DNA of 60,051 nt from Reticulitermes lucifugus (GCA_026260175.1 JAKCWW010001238.1:1-60051); one strand, 5' to 3'; shown: positions 45,508-57,229, counted from the stretch's first letter. The notes: generated by a model from the sequence alone, not told the origin. Numbers and translations are program-made.

Positions 45508-46880
45508 GAACCATCGCATTCTATACAAGTCTGATAATTATGTAATTAATTCGCTGGCTCCTTCTTCAACAAAGGTCTCTGTAAAGAAAATTAGTCTCAG
45601 TATCAGTAACAACACAGTGATGACGAATACTTTCAATACATGCTATGGTATATAGGCCTTATGTACTGATATCAATATACCTTCATTTTTAGTTGTAGGA
45701 ATGGCGTATCGCTGTTGCTGTTCGTATATCCCATTTTAGTTGAAACGTTCTGTTACAATTCAGCGTGTTGAGGCGCTCTTACAAGCACTGGTGACAGTTA
45801 CGACACACTTTACATGTACAAACATTTGTGGTACAGACAATATTCATACATTACACCAACATTGTCTACTTCACTACAGGAGCGGTAGTCTGTCCACGTA
45901 GCTAACATAAATTAATACTTAGTACCTTCGCCAAAAATGAATTATTTTACGTGTTCTTTACGCGACAGAGCCCCTAAAGCCCAGCTTCTCCGACAGACAA
46001 GCAATTCCACGGCCGATTCAACAAACCCACATTACATAGTGTCTGGTTGGGAATGTTCAGTGCGCCTTCGAGTGATAGCAGTAAAATATCTGAACGAGAA
46101 ACAAGCCTTTATTGTATTTTCGGGTTGATATAGCAAATGGAAGTGACTGGACACCCCTGTTACACATCACAGAACGTATCTTCTTCCTCTTCACTCATAG
46201 ACAACACACAGTATATTGAAAACTTATCGTTATTGGAGATTACGTGCACAAAATTCCACGACACAGATTTTCTGAAACAAGGTATATGATGGGTCATGAA
46301 ATTTATATGGAAAAGGGAAGGTCCGCAGAGATTTCAGAATAGCAGGGGGGGGGAGAATGAACTATAGAATGTGAAGGTGGTAAAGAAATAAAGAAGACAG
46401 CTCTCTTCAGTCGAAAATGAGGCATTTTTATGTTTTGCAGGATGCAAGAAGAGGAGAACTGGGAAGAAATGTGAGACGTAGCGGGAGAAAACAGCAATAA
46501 AACACGATAGGCTATAAAATAAAAAATCATACTAAACATTCTCTTCCTATCTGTTGTGATTTTGAATGACGGAAACAATGTGTGGCGTCTGGGGTAAGGA
46601 AGGACTCATAGCGTTCCTCTGTATTCCACTGTTAGTCATTACACTACTGGGCACAGCTGCTGAGAATGGGCGGTGTCTAATGAAGTTTGTGTTCAAAAAA
46701 TTTAATTCTACCGGAAGTGGATGTTTAAATTCTTACCGGAATTCTAAATTTGTTATATCTGTGATCCCCATGTATAAAGATTACACTTAAGGTTTTTGGT
46801 ATTGGAATCAGGTAGCAAACATAAAAGCGACACTGAGTCACTTTCATCCAGTTCATATCCCCTTCACATATATCTGTTAG
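45508..46880. other. no gene identified
   Basis: Non-coding; no supported exon or repeat. A GGGGGGGGG run lies at about 46347. Confidence 0.4.
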
Positions 46881-47010
46881 ACTGAGGCGAACAGCTCAGT
46901 CGTATACAGTCTAAGACACGTGGTTAACTACTGAGGAATAGTGGTTCGATTCCAGGCAGAGGAAGAGATCCATCGCTCGTGCACAACGTCCAGACTGGCT
47001 AACAGAACCA
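46881..47010 (+). mobile_element. SINE-B-like head
   Basis: GAACAGCTCAGTCGTATACAG (A-box-like), then GGTTCGATTCCAGGCAGAGG (B-box) and GAAGAGATCC. The body beyond about 47010 is not recognisable. Confidence 0.6.
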
Positions 47011-47117
47011 TCCAGCCTACTTACAAAAACTTTAACGGGAGCTCTGTTTCCAGAATGTTAGTGGGAATCGCATGTAACGCGACAGTGTCAGAGAATCAAA
47101 AATTATACTTAAATCGT

Positions 47118-47385
47118 AATTTTTTTCCATGGCGCAACAGCCCCTAGTGGGCCATCGCCTCCTCATTATCGAGGCTTCGTGATCACACTTAGACACACCA
47201 CACTCGGTAGGAGTCCTCTGGAAGAGTAATCAGCCCGACGCAGAGACCTCTACCTGACAGCACACAACACTCACATGAGACAAGACATCCATGCCCCCGG
47301 TGGGATTTTCGAACCCACAATCCCAGCAAGCGAACGGCAGCAGACCCACGCCTTAGACCGCGCGGCCACTGGGATCGGCAGGTAC
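47118..47385 (-). mobile_element. SINE-C copy (tRNA-derived)
   Basis: The minus strand begins CAGTGGCCGCGCGGTCTAAG, has TTGTGGGTTCGAAAATCCC at the B box (one A inserted), and ends near CGATGGCCCACTAGGGGCTG. It is collinear with 30597-30875. It lies between two SINE-B copies. Confidence 0.8.
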
Positions 47386-47404
47386 TATATTACTTGAGCT
47401 TTAT

Positions 47405-47705
47405 TAAGCTCCGCGTCATGGAGACGTACACATATGGCAGCGAGGTGCTACAGCTCCATGCATTCTTGATGTCGGCAACGTACTATAAGGACTTAAACTG
47501 TCAGCTTCACGCTCCGGCCGACATGGGAAAGATCGTCCAGGAGACCTACCAAATGTATGGGAAGCCGGACGGATCCCAATGCAGGTCTAGTGGCTGAGGA
47601 AATGAGAAAGACCTCCCTCCCTGCCAGGCATCGAATCCCAATTTCTTGGTGTCTAGCCCGTAGTCTGCTCACTATACAGATATCTCTCCCGGGCCTCAGT
47701 CTATT
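47405..47705 (-). mobile_element. SINE-B copy (tRNA-derived), minus strand
   Basis: Minus-strand head GAGATATCTGTATAGTGAGC and GACTACGGGCTAGACACC, then a B-box-like GGGATTCGATGCCTGGCAGG. The body ends in a GAGGTGCTACAGCTCCATG region (plus sense) that aligns to the SINE-B 3' module. The plus-strand frame here (LQLHAFLMSATYYKDL) is a repeat translation familiar from cockroach gene models. Confidence 0.7.
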
Positions 47706-48492
47706 CAGGCAGGCTAGCAGCTAGTAATACGTTATAGGCTAATGTATGTAGGTTCTCTGTGTAATGTGCAGTAAATAGTAGCAAACACATTATACCGCTC
47801 CGTACGTTTAAGCGAAGCAAGCACTTAAGTAATGACTGAACTCTTTAAAGCGATACACATTCATGGGCGTGTTCTGTTAGGTCACAGGATTAGCGCCTCT
47901 TCCTCTTCCATTATCCCGGTTAATCAATTGTCTGAGTAGAGCTATGGTAACAGAACTGATAGCATCTCTCCGAATTAACACCGTGTTATGGCCTTAGAAG
48001 GGCGACTGTGCTTGGAGCAAGTACAGGCATGGCCATAAGTAGCGACGTGATTGTTCTTAACGCAGGACTCCTCATGAGTTTAAAACACAAGACGTCATAT
48101 CCATTATGGGGATGGTACGTATGCGGCATCTGATTAAGAAGACGGAGGGGCGAAACGTCTAGCAGCAGGGAAAGAGGGTGTGTCATGTGATAAGCTGTGG
48201 CTGGGATTCCCAGTGCCGAAGAGGAGTTTTCTTTTTTTTACGGGTCTGTTACTGTGGGCGCGATTTAAAACAATGACGATAAATTTTGCTACTTATAGCG
48301 TGTTGTAACATTGTTCATGACGGCTACAGTCCACTTACCATCGAAGAGTGTATAGGTGCAAGCGTGTGAGGTCGCGAGGCAGGACGACGTGGCCAAATGT
48401 GTGACGAAATAAGAGGGAACTTTGCCTTGCGTTACAATAGAGCAACCTGACTGGCGCTGATTTACATAAATTTGACGAAATCACCCCTAAAT
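47706..48492. other. no gene; possible hammerhead-family trace at 48138-48170
   Basis: GAAGACGGAGGGGCGAAACGTC on the plus strand resembles a collapsed GGAGG-helix motif. The 133-codon minus frame at 48335-48736 lies opposite the transposase relic and is a shadow. Confidence 0.35.
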
Positions 48493-48660
48493 GGTTCTGT
48501 GTCCGATACAACACGAAGTTCAAGGCCAAAGGAACATGCGGATGTCTGTGTTCGTTTGGAGGAATGAGTTCTTCGACTGCCAAGAAAATCCAGGAAGAGA
48601 CAGTCTGCAGATTTCCATGTGACGTGTGATTCGAAAACAAGTGTGCCATTAAGTACAGGC
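48493..48660 (+). pseudogene. Tc1/mariner-like transposase, HTH-region relic
   Basis: The plus frame reads GSVSDTTRSSRPKEHADVCV, RLEE, stop, then VLRLPRKSRKRQSADFHV. This fits the segment between the two helix-turn-helix motifs in many insect Tc1/mariner-like (DDE) transposases, typically tGSV.D..RSGRPR followed by V...RSPRKS.RR.SAEL.V. An in-frame stop and loss of the rest show it is dead. No catalytic DDE residues are present. The match is from remembered consensus. Confidence 0.5.
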
Positions 48661-48721
48661 TCACATTTATCAAAGAATTATGTGACAAAGACATGGTCGT
48701 GCGCCGGCAGATATTTGTAAC

Positions 48722-48842
48722 TGTGGCGTTGACCACCGACCCCCATCTAGCGCCGAGGTTAAGGAAAGAGTAGAGCTATACCTCTACTCCCCCTCTGGGC
48801 CTTCATGGCCTGTTCTAGGGAGAACTTTACCTTTACCTTTAC
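48722..48842 (+). mobile_element. SINE-B 3' half
   Basis: GACCACCGACCCCCATCTAG, GCCGAGGTTAAGGAAAGAGT, CTATACCTCTACTCCCCCTC and a TTTACC-repeat tail match 37330-37440. It is 5'-truncated, as is common for retroposed copies. Confidence 0.85.
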
Positions 48843-49725
48843 CACACACCTGACCGCACTTGGCGACCCATCTTAACGTTATAATCGCTGAATTAGTGGC
48901 ACATCTCGGCGCAAAGTCTCAAAATGCTTATATCTGGGCTAAACAAAATCCACATTCCTTTAAAGAAGTTGGAAGTCCTTGCAATATGAGACTCTAAAGA
49001 TTGTATCTTGTCTGACTGCCTGCATGTGTCTTTCTGTAAATTAACCCCTTAAAGCTGAGTAGTGGTTACTATATGTACCACCAGGTTTCATATCGAAAAC
49101 TCCCAGACTCTGCTCACATCATTTATGTATTTCATATAATACCCACGGAAAAACAATATTATTTTCCCGGACAGTGTGTATACTGCGCGCTAGGGAACAA
49201 ATATTTAAAAATGGTAATTCGGGTTAAATTCAGTCTTCAAAAGTTTAAATTGTTTTACGTCTTTACCATGACTCATGATTACATTGCAGATAGTTGTTAT
49301 GGATGTATTAAGTCAATTTAAATGAATTATTAAAATGCTAGATAACCTCAAGAAGGCCAATTACAGTCAAATACTAAAAAGAATACAAGATCGGACACGA
49401 GGCATCTAATAAGCTTACAGCGAAAATACAATAAGAATTACATATTTCACTAGAGCAGTGTTAGAAACTATGAAATTAAAGCCAAATGGTCGGTGTTAAA
49501 GTAAAGTTTAAGTTTAAGCAATTAAGAAGAACGTTGTCTGATAAACCTACGAAGTTTTTTAATTCAGACCCCCCAAAAGCTTTTATTTATATTTTATTGT
49601 TTGGAGGACATAAGGTCTTAGTATCTCACTTCGATGGTTGTTCAGGTATTAAGGTCAGAGGCAACTTCCTCAACAACTCATCATGACATAGCACCTTACC
49701 CTTAAAATACGAAAATCAGAGGTCT
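48843..49725. other. no gene identified
   Basis: Non-coding. Plus frames at 49073-49321 and 49486-49686 have no recognisable motif. Confidence 0.35.
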
Positions 49726-49733
49726 ACCTAAAA

Positions 49734-49897
49734 CTAGGGTGCGTAAATCCTGGGCGCCAGGTCGCCAGAACGACTACACTTTTGCGGTTGCGCCTAATAT
49801 TTGTGGGTCCTCAGCACGAAATTTGCTTCACGTCACTACCCTGGCGCCTAGAATTGTGAGGTCGCTCCTAAGATTTTTGCAAAATTTGTGGACCCTG
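49734..49897. mobile_element. hAT-like MITE E, copy with TSD
   Basis: Left end CTAGGGTGCGTAAATCC, right end AAATTTGTGGACCCTG. Flanking 8-mers ACCTAAAA (49726-49733) and ACCTCAAA (49898-49905) match at 7 of 8. The body carries CCTAATATTTGTGGGTCCTC and CCTGGCGCCTAGAATTG. 164 bp, non-coding, collinear with 27169-27335. Confidence 0.8.
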
Positions 49898-50017
49898 ACC
49901 TCAAACAGACAAGCTAATATACGTACACCTAAATAATAAGAAAAGTTGGAGCGATAAAAACTCCCTGTATAAATTACGTACAGGCCAACATTTTAATGCT
50001 GCAAATGTATTTTACAG

Positions 50018-50330
50018 GAGCCGGAATAGCACAGTGTGCATAGCGTCTCCGATACGGGCTGGAAGACCGCGAAATCTGGTTCGATTCCCCACACGACAGA
50101 GATTTCTCTGCTAGTAAATTCCAGACTGATTCTCTAGTCCACCCAGTCTTTTTCAGTTGGTACAGAGGGCACTTTCCCCGAAGATAAAGTGGCCGATGCG
50201 TGAAACAGATTATTCCATTCCATCTAGTGCCGAGGATAAGAATTCATGGAGCTACACCTCCACTGCTCCACATGCCCTGCTGGCAAGCAGAGGGACAATA
50301 CTATCCTATCAGTAATTTATTTTACGTTAC
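50018..50330 (+). mobile_element. SINE-B copy (tRNA-derived)
   Basis: GAGCCGGAATAGCACAGTG, GATACGGGCTGGAAGACCG and GGTTCGATTCCCCACACGAC form the head. GTACAGAGGGCACTTTCCCC, GATAAAGTGGCCGATGCGTG and GCTACACCTCCACTGCTCC form the body. Confidence 0.85.
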
Positions 50331-51650
50331 TTTACAGGGACAACATGACCTTTAAGTATGTTTTACGTCACTGAAGAATTGTTCCGGCACCCCTGCCCTA
50401 GCTGTACTGTGGAGATAGGGCTCTATATCTAGCTCATTAGCGCGCCCACTAATGAACATGGTAAAACTGCCTACGGCTATCCGCATGACAGAAACAGAGG
50501 GTGAAACTTTTTCACTTTTATTCACGAGTGGCATATAGTCGGATTTGTACATGTAACATGATTGACGACAGACAATTACATCAAAAATTATTTGTTATTT
50601 CTCGTTCACATGTTTCATGCATTACTTCAAAACAACATACACAAATTCACGGCGTTGTTAATTGGCAATTACAGCTTAATTGGTGGCTGATGTGGAACTA
50701 ATTTTATGACAATTCAACAAACATAAATACAAAAATGTCAAGACTAATTATCTGATTTAAAACTCACGATTATAGAGATACTATTACAATTAAAGTACTG
50801 CAACAAGATCTGCTCTCCAGGTCTGTGATGAAGGGTAGCAGTTGTTAGGCAACAAACCTAATTTGTAAACTAAATGAGCAGCAACACAGCAGATATAAAT
50901 GCTTTCCCTTACAAAACGTGCCAACGCAAATTTACCAACAAAATCAAGTGTCGATATGCAGCTACATAATTACCTAATTATCCCCTGCCCCTGCTGTATT
51001 TAGAGTTATTAAGCAAAACGAATTCAACTTGCGAGCTATATTATTGGGCAGTCTGTCTGTGCTGTCAAAAATGAAATGCCTCGGTTATATGCTTGAGTAC
51101 TTAAGACTACACAACGAGCGTAATGAAAGCTACGGACAATAAAATAACCAAAACCGGATAATTAATATGGGATTTATTACGATTTTATGCGATAATGTTT
51201 ATGCGTGCCGTAACGAGATTACTGAAGGGAGGTTCAACTAAAACATGGAATGAAAACTCTGAATCCCCCAAACTGGAGACATGCAAATCATTTAAGATGA
51301 TGATCATGACGATGATGTGGCAGTGGCGGTGGTAACGATGATGCGGTAAAATCTGGTAGCATGTTCTATGGTCAGCAAAAATTGAAATTGCATCTTTGGA
51401 TTGATGACTAAACGCATTTATATCACATAAATCTGAAGTTAGGCCTACATGGTTCAACGACATTCAGTTTGCGTACGCAGTTCACGTGTTAGTAACGAGT
51501 ACAAAAAGGCTGTTTCAACTGAACAGGTTACTTAGTTTCAAATAACATGGCAAGGTGATTATCCACGGTAAGTAGATAAAGATTTAGGAGAAAGGACCTA
51601 TTTTATGCTGTATGCCATCATTAGCCTGCAGCGACTGAGGAAAATTGTGA
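50331..51650. other. no gene identified
   Basis: Non-coding; nothing recognised. Confidence 0.4.
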
Positions 51651-51664
51651 ACAGTTCAGTAAGA

Positions 51665-51755
51665 ATAACCAGCAACAGGGCCAAGATTCCACACAAGTGC
51701 TCCTCGAATACAGCAGAGCGTTACCACTACACCAACCAGCCTGGCTTACCCTAAT
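51665..51755 (-). mobile_element. tRNA-like SINE head, eroded
   Basis: The minus strand reads AGCCAGGCTGGTTGGTGTAG, TGGTAACGCTCTGCTGTATT and, further on, GTGTGGAATCTTGGCCC. The first part fits an A box (TGGTGTAGTGG). The second could be a decayed B box. No cloverleaf can be closed, so it is not a working tRNA. Confidence 0.45.
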
Positions 51756-51760
51756 TTAAC

Positions 51761-52338
51761 TCATTTCATGCTACGAACAAGATTAGGCAGTCAGAAACAT
51801 CGGCCATTTCTGCTTTGAATATTTCTGGCATTAAAGAACCAGATAACTCCAATTATATTGGAATGTTGTAACGTTAACACGGACACTGCACGACATTAAA
51901 AGAAAACTCTTTGGATAACACATCAGCACAGTAAAGGTTAAAATTTGAAAGCAAGCCACATAATGTCACTGAAGAACAGGAAGATAATTTATAGTCTACG
52001 GTGTACTGCTATCGCTTCGCTTCTGTGAGTGTCAACTGTACAAGACGTTAAAGTGTATAAACAAACATACTGAAAGAGACGTTTAGACGCTAGCGAGACC
52101 GTTTTAAAGCGGACAGACGCAAGAGAGAGATGTCTGTGGCATGGACTGAAAATACTTAGCAGAATGGTGAATAATTAATTACCACTAATTGGGATCATCT
52201 CAGAAAACGGGCGTGCGCACATACACACACAGAGGCGAGAAACAGGCGGTGCGTTAGTAGTGGAAGGATAAGGAGGGACCTAAATGATCAATTTTCTCCA
52301 CTCCATGGCCACTGTGACATACGTGACATTCTCAGTCA
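51761..52338. other. no feature seen
   Basis: Non-coding; nothing recognised. Confidence 0.4.
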
Positions 52339-52542
52339 GTGGCGTGCTTCCACTCTCTGATTATTCCCCGTACATTACTCTCAGTCAATGGTGAATTGTA
52401 CGAAATACGGAACAAGGCAGGCGTGGTCTTGTTTAATAAGTTACCCCAGGATTTTCCTGAAAGGATTAAACAAAATTACGAAGAAACTGTTAAGATACTC
52501 GACCTCCGGGACAATTCATTCTTTTATTTATGGTTTATTTAG
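52339..52542 (+). pseudogene. non-LTR retrotransposon C-terminal tail relic, tentative
   Basis: The plus frame of 67 codons reads LIIPRTLLSVNGELYEIRN, KAGVVLFNKLPQDF, and ends RDNSFFYLWFI. Insect non-LTR (CR1/Jockey-like) polyproteins often end with a segment of the type dLhvPrt.l..y..g..y.G.k.FN.LP..... followed by F...L..fLl..sFYsl.EF. The order and spacing fit. Upstream RT domains are absent, so it is a 5'-truncated, probably dead copy. The match is from remembered consensus only. Confidence 0.45.
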
Positions 52543-52609
52543 CGATACTGTTCATATCTCAGACTACACAGCGTGACATGTTGGGATGATTCGTGAAAAA
52601 TGAATCGCA

Positions 52610-52765
52610 AGGGATGTGGAAACAGCTGCTCTTTGACTTTCGATGCTATCCCGGTATTAGTCTGTAAAGAGTGACAAAAACTACTAAAGACTTCTGTTAG
52701 GACAGTCGTCGGCCACAATTCAAACCCAGATCCTCAAAAATGCATAAAATAAGTTACTGTTTGAG
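52610..52765. mobile_element. SINE-D-like fragment
   Basis: GGATGTGGAAACAGCTGCTC, ATGCTATCCCGGTATTAGTC, CGTCGGCCACAATTCAAACC and CAGATCCTC run in the same order as in the 15346 and 55540 copies, with strong divergence. TTCAAACCC may be the B box on the minus strand. Confidence 0.4.
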
Positions 52766-53305
52766 CCAATTACTCGGTTCCTATTTAAAGAATTGAACCC
52801 ACATCTTTAACCCTAATCAGTGCAGTAGGTCTAAGTCTAATCAATGAAACGTAACATTTGGTGTTCTGATTCTAGTCTACTGTTTGTAAATATTACAGCC
52901 TCAGATTTAACACCCATTCTCAGTTAAGTATGCCAAGATGCGTCTGTTGTGTTTGCGTCAAGTTCTTAACAAGTAGATATGCTGAACCGGTAGTAACTTA
53001 TTGGCGCCTTCCGGCAAATTCAGCATGGTTAAATAAAGACTACGAGTACATTAGGTCTACAGATAGAGATTTTTTATTAATTCCTACATGACATTGTCTT
53101 TAAACCTTTAAAATACCGTCGTTAAAACGTATCAACTCCTTTAAAATTAAAAACTCTGTATTTTGCCCACACAGTGCATCTGTAGGTTTCGTACGATTAT
53201 CAGAATAAATGGCGATTATTCTACTACATAGCATTAACTGGTTCGTCTTTATAATGGAAACGGAGTCTGTTCTATGTGAGGTAGGAACCGAGGTTATATA
53301 TGTAT
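52766..53305. other. no feature seen
   Basis: Non-coding; nothing recognised. Confidence 0.4.
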
Positions 53306-53552
53306 AAGGCCGTGTCATGGCTCAGAGGGGTAGTTGCCGAATCCTAGTGAGATTTGGGGTGGACAAAGTGGCACTGGGAAAAATTTTTCTCTGAGTACTC
53401 CGGTTTTCGCCTGTCAATATCATTCCATTAATGCTCCATACTCATCTTCAGCTACATATTACTCTTACCAGAAGGACATAACGGGCGAAGCCTGGGAACC
53501 TTCCAAACAGCAATGCTCTTTCGGAAATCGGGGTGCATTGGATATAAATGAA
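53306..53552 (+). mobile_element. SINE-A copy, near full length
   Basis: Starts AAGGCCGTGTCATGGCTCAG; the B box is lost. AAAGTGGCACTGGGAAAAAT, TCAATATCATTCCATTAATG, GGGAACCTTCCAAACAGCAA and GGGGTGCATTGGATATAAAT match the 22064-22325 copy in order. The frames here on both strands are repeat translations. A short CA run follows. Confidence 0.8.
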
Positions 53553-53791
53553 CTTTTCACTTACACACACACATACACACACCACGTTAGTCTTGAAATG
53601 GTTAATCCAAGGTTGATAATTAATGACTTTACAATTGTACTTTATATTTTCAATTGTTTGGACACACGACATAACATTTCCCTATGTACGTAATACACTT
53701 CGTATAAAGAGAAGTGGAGACCCTAACAAAGTTCATCGTTAGATAGGACTACACAATATTCGCCGTGCTCCTCTTAGTAATTATTTCTCAG

Positions 53792-53932
53792 GTCCAAATA
53801 CATCCTCAGCATTCTCTTCTCAACCATTGTATTTGTTCCCTCCCTTGGAATGGAAGAGATGACAATATGTATACAGCATATTCTTCTGGATCACTTGAAG
53901 ATTTATGCGTAAAGAGAATTGCAATATTACAT
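53792..53932 (+). CDS. candidate internal exon with a BC-box-like motif
   Basis: The acceptor AGTAATTATTTCTCAG precedes 53792 and the donor CAT|GTAAGG follows 53932. The 141-nt open stretch is phase 0 at both ends and encodes 47 residues: VQIHPQHSLLNHCICSLPWN, GRDDNMYTAYSS, GSLEDLCVKRIAILH. SLEDLCVKRI fits the loose BC-box pattern SLxxxCxxxI of SOCS-box-type adaptors that bind Elongin C. That is a short motif and may be chance. Both splice sites are good. The frame stays open past the donor to 54037. No full domain is recognised. Confidence 0.33.
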
Positions 53933-54126
53933 GTAAGGTGTCAAGGCGTGGATTTGATTAAAGTGACTCAGAAAAAGTCCACTGGAGTGTTCTTTACTGC
54001 AATCCCCTCTAACCGTAGTATGAAAATTCGTGTTTAACTTACACGTTTCTGCGGGTGAATATTTTACTATAAAGCTACTTGCGCCCGTATTTCACGCTTC
54101 CGCGCTTCATGTCTCAAACTCAAACG

Positions 54127-54150
54127 CGCTCTCTCTCTCTCTCTCTCTAT
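54127..54150. repeat. (TC)n microsatellite
   Basis: About ten TC units. Confidence 0.95.
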
Positions 54151-54249
54151 GTACTGGTCATAGTTATGTCTACGCCGTCTCACCCCTCACTGGTCCGTAT
54201 CAAATTCGTGTCACTGTCACCTTCAGAAATACTTTCATTTCATTCATGG

Positions 54250-54560
54250 CCGCTAAACACCTTATGGTTGCAGAAAGTGGTGTAACCACAGGCACAGAGA
54301 ACCTAAACCCCAATTTTCCACATACTGTTGTGTTCGCTGAATGCAGATTCTCCTAGTGCGGAGATTTTCAAAAATGCTGGGGCGTACAGTAAACGGCGAG
54401 CCAACCAAAAAGAAGCTAGAAGAGAGTCGAGACAGCGGCTTGCACGCTGCTGATAGAGTCTCGGCCGGAAGATGGAGAGACACGGTAAACGGCGCCCGTC
54501 TGCATCTCTGTGATCCTGGGCCAACCGCTCAACTGCGGGGGATGGGCAAGCACACCATCA
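54250..54560. other. GC-rich stretch, unidentified
   Basis: GC-richer than the surroundings, with overlapping frames of 70-76 codons on both strands. One plus frame reads KRRANQKEARRESRQRLARC, Arg-rich like transposon basic regions, but with stops soon after. It may be an unrecognised repeat or a first exon. Confidence 0.25.
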
Positions 54561-54570
54561 TCTTGTCATA

Positions 54571-55539
54571 ACTCATTGTCTTGTGTCGGCATATGCTTGC
54601 TGTACTGAACACAAGCGAAGCAAGCACAAAGTGCTGCTGGCTACAGCATACACAGTATAAGAGCTATGACTTAACGGCACGTAATTTTTATGAACGTCTT
54701 CTTAAGTGGTGCTTAATTGAGACGTTTGTTTTCTAAACCCATAATCTTTAGCAATCTGCTGCTTTAAATGTCAAGAAGAAAAATGCTGGCAGAATATACT
54801 TAAGTTAAAAGCATAGGAATTTTCATAACAACGAGTCATTTCTGCAAAAGATAAACACGGCCAGTATCAAATGAATGCACAGTGTATTAGTTCAGGGATA
54901 TTCAGAGGCACCATACTGAGGCTATGGATAGAAGCATCAGTGATTGCGCGGATGATGACTCTCGAGGGTTCCACCTTTCTGCCTTCTGTTGAAACTCTCA
55001 TCTAGTTTCTTCTGGCCTGTATAAACCAGCCCAAAGGGCTTGTCCCTAGGTTATCGCTACCAACATTCGTGTGAACAGGATGGCTAGACGACTCGAAGGG
55101 TATGTAGGAAGTAGGCTAAAGAGGGAAGTGCAACAGTTGAGGGAGGTATGGAGGTCGTGCCACGGGACTTCTTTTCGTGGCCTCAGTAGAGTCGTACACT
55201 TAGGTTAAACTGAGGTACAATTATGAGCTGTTTATCAAAGGGCCAAACAAATATACTTACTCTGTTACGAGGATAACATACAAGATGGAAACGGATTACT
55301 GAAGGCTCTTATGATTCTTGCAGCAAAAACGACAAAAAAATATAACGAAACAGAATTAGAGTAGGCTACTTGTGTAATTCATTGCGTTACTCAAACCTAC
55401 CCAAACTTTCTCAATTTAAAAAAACGGAATATCTTTAAACGCCAAATAAAAAGTCCCAGTTCCATAATCACCCAAACGGTCGCGATACCGTTCTTTTTAA
55501 ATTAGGTAACTAATGAAGAATGAATTAGAAAAAGTCTGA
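54571..55539. other. no feature seen
   Basis: Non-coding; nothing recognised. Confidence 0.4.
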
Positions 55540-55690
55540 GGGAAGCGATCGTGGCCTGTCACGGTGTTGCTTGGAAGGACTGACAAAAACCAAATAACCA
55601 GTCAGGACGGCCGATGATCTTCCCCGAATATAAACCCGGGACCTCCCGAACAGTAAGCATAAATGCTATCCAGTCCTGCATGATGTTCGC
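55540..55690. mobile_element. SINE-D copy, best preserved
   Basis: GGGAAGCGATCGTGGCCTG, CAGTCAGGACGGCCGATGAT, then TATAAACCCGGGACCTCCCG. The last is a B-box-like string on the minus strand (GGTCCCGGGTTTATA). It anchors the copies at 15346, 21063 and 52610. Confidence 0.55.
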
Positions 55691-57229
55691 TTCTCTATGT
55701 AACGATACCTACCTTCATATTAACTTAATTCCGAGGTAGTGCAAGTAAAGCCCAAAGTTGTGCCGCCGTGATGCCTGGTTCACCTCGGAGGAAAATATTC
55801 CCTACTGACACATTTTCCAAGACATGCACAGTGTCAGATCGTACGAAGATTTCGAACGAGATTTCGAATTCCACTAAAGATATAGATGTACGTTTCGTAT
55901 TTTGCTGTCCAGCCTTAAAATGGACCAATTCCCTGCCTAAGGAATCCTACCAAACGTGGCAAAGTTAGAGTTTTGTGCGTCCTAATACAACTTTGTGTAC
56001 ATTCTGAGGGAAATATGCACCTGATACTTGGTATCTGTGTATGCTACGCCTGAAGAAAGATGTAATTGCCGAAAGGATGTAATTGTAAATTCCAATGGGA
56101 ATACACACAACGTTGTTTGAAGACTGATAAAACCGTAAAATTGAATTATGTAAATATAACATGAACAAAAATCAGGTGGTTTTGAATGTAAATTACTAAT
56201 TAGTACAGACCAGTGCGCTTAATTCGTGGAAGCTGATAAAGAAGAAGAAATCACGCATTAATCGCTCTGGGATTAAAATTCGGGCCTCTGCGGTGAGATG
56301 CCTGAATTATAGCATACGTAATTCTGGACATGCGTTCAGAGTTCTACTCATCGAATTTCCTTGTCACCGAGTTGGAAGTTTTGCGTGTATTTATATATGT
56401 AGGCATCATAAACTTCTGCTCAAAGCTAAAGCAGTTTTATAATAGCAAGAATATTCGGCACCGCCAGCCTTCCCAAAAGCAAAGACCTAATTATTATGCA
56501 GCCCTCAACACGCATACTTTGTGGCAGTAATAAACATCCGGTTTTATTGTCGGCTGCTGCTTTTGCCGAGCTAAGAATTTATGTATGCTACTTGCTTTTG
56601 CAGAAGTTAAAATGAAATATTAACTCGTAGAATTTTAACAGCTACTTGTGCCAACATGATTTAACAGTCCACCGAAAAATTACGTCTTAGGTTTCAAAGA
56701 TTCGGGGAACTTATATAATTTTATGTCCACAATGTTCGTGAGTGCAATTAAGAGTCTCAGGTTTATTACAAAGCACAAGGTGCCTATAAATAAGTTTTCA
56801 TAATCTGAACCTATGTCGGAGAGAAATTAAAAACGAATGTTTATGTCCACCCCTTACAACAATCAGAACATTCTTAAGTTAATGCTAGTCACAGGGTGAA
56901 TACAAATACGTTTTCACAAAGTTATCATGTTCTACATACGTAAGAAAAAAAATAGGAACGAATTTTTCCATTGTGAGGATGAACTAGTTACGGCTGCTTA
57001 AAACAATAAGTATTAACTAGTTTCTTAGTGTTATAGCATATGGTACATATAGTTACCATTGGGGTTTCAACGGTTAATTAAATTTCAACTGAAGGTTAGA
57101 AACGAACAAATATCTTTCTCGGAATTCAGCAGAGAAAATTACGTACCTCAAACATTTGTGAAAAAACCTACGAAGTCACACGAAATAGATGGGCAGCGCC
57201 GACTCTTCTTAATAGTCAAAGTCTTTCAG
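55691..57229. other. no gene; weak hammerhead-like trace at 56045-56090
   Basis: CGCCTGAAGAAAGATGTAATTGCCGAAAGGATGTA at 56048-56082 has the CUGAAGA box, GAAA and GUA in order, but helices do not pair. Otherwise non-coding, AT-rich. Confidence 0.35.

Noticed and set aside
48335..48736. 133-codon minus-strand open frame as a gene
   Set aside because: It is the reverse shadow of the transposase relic, which makes better sense on the plus strand.
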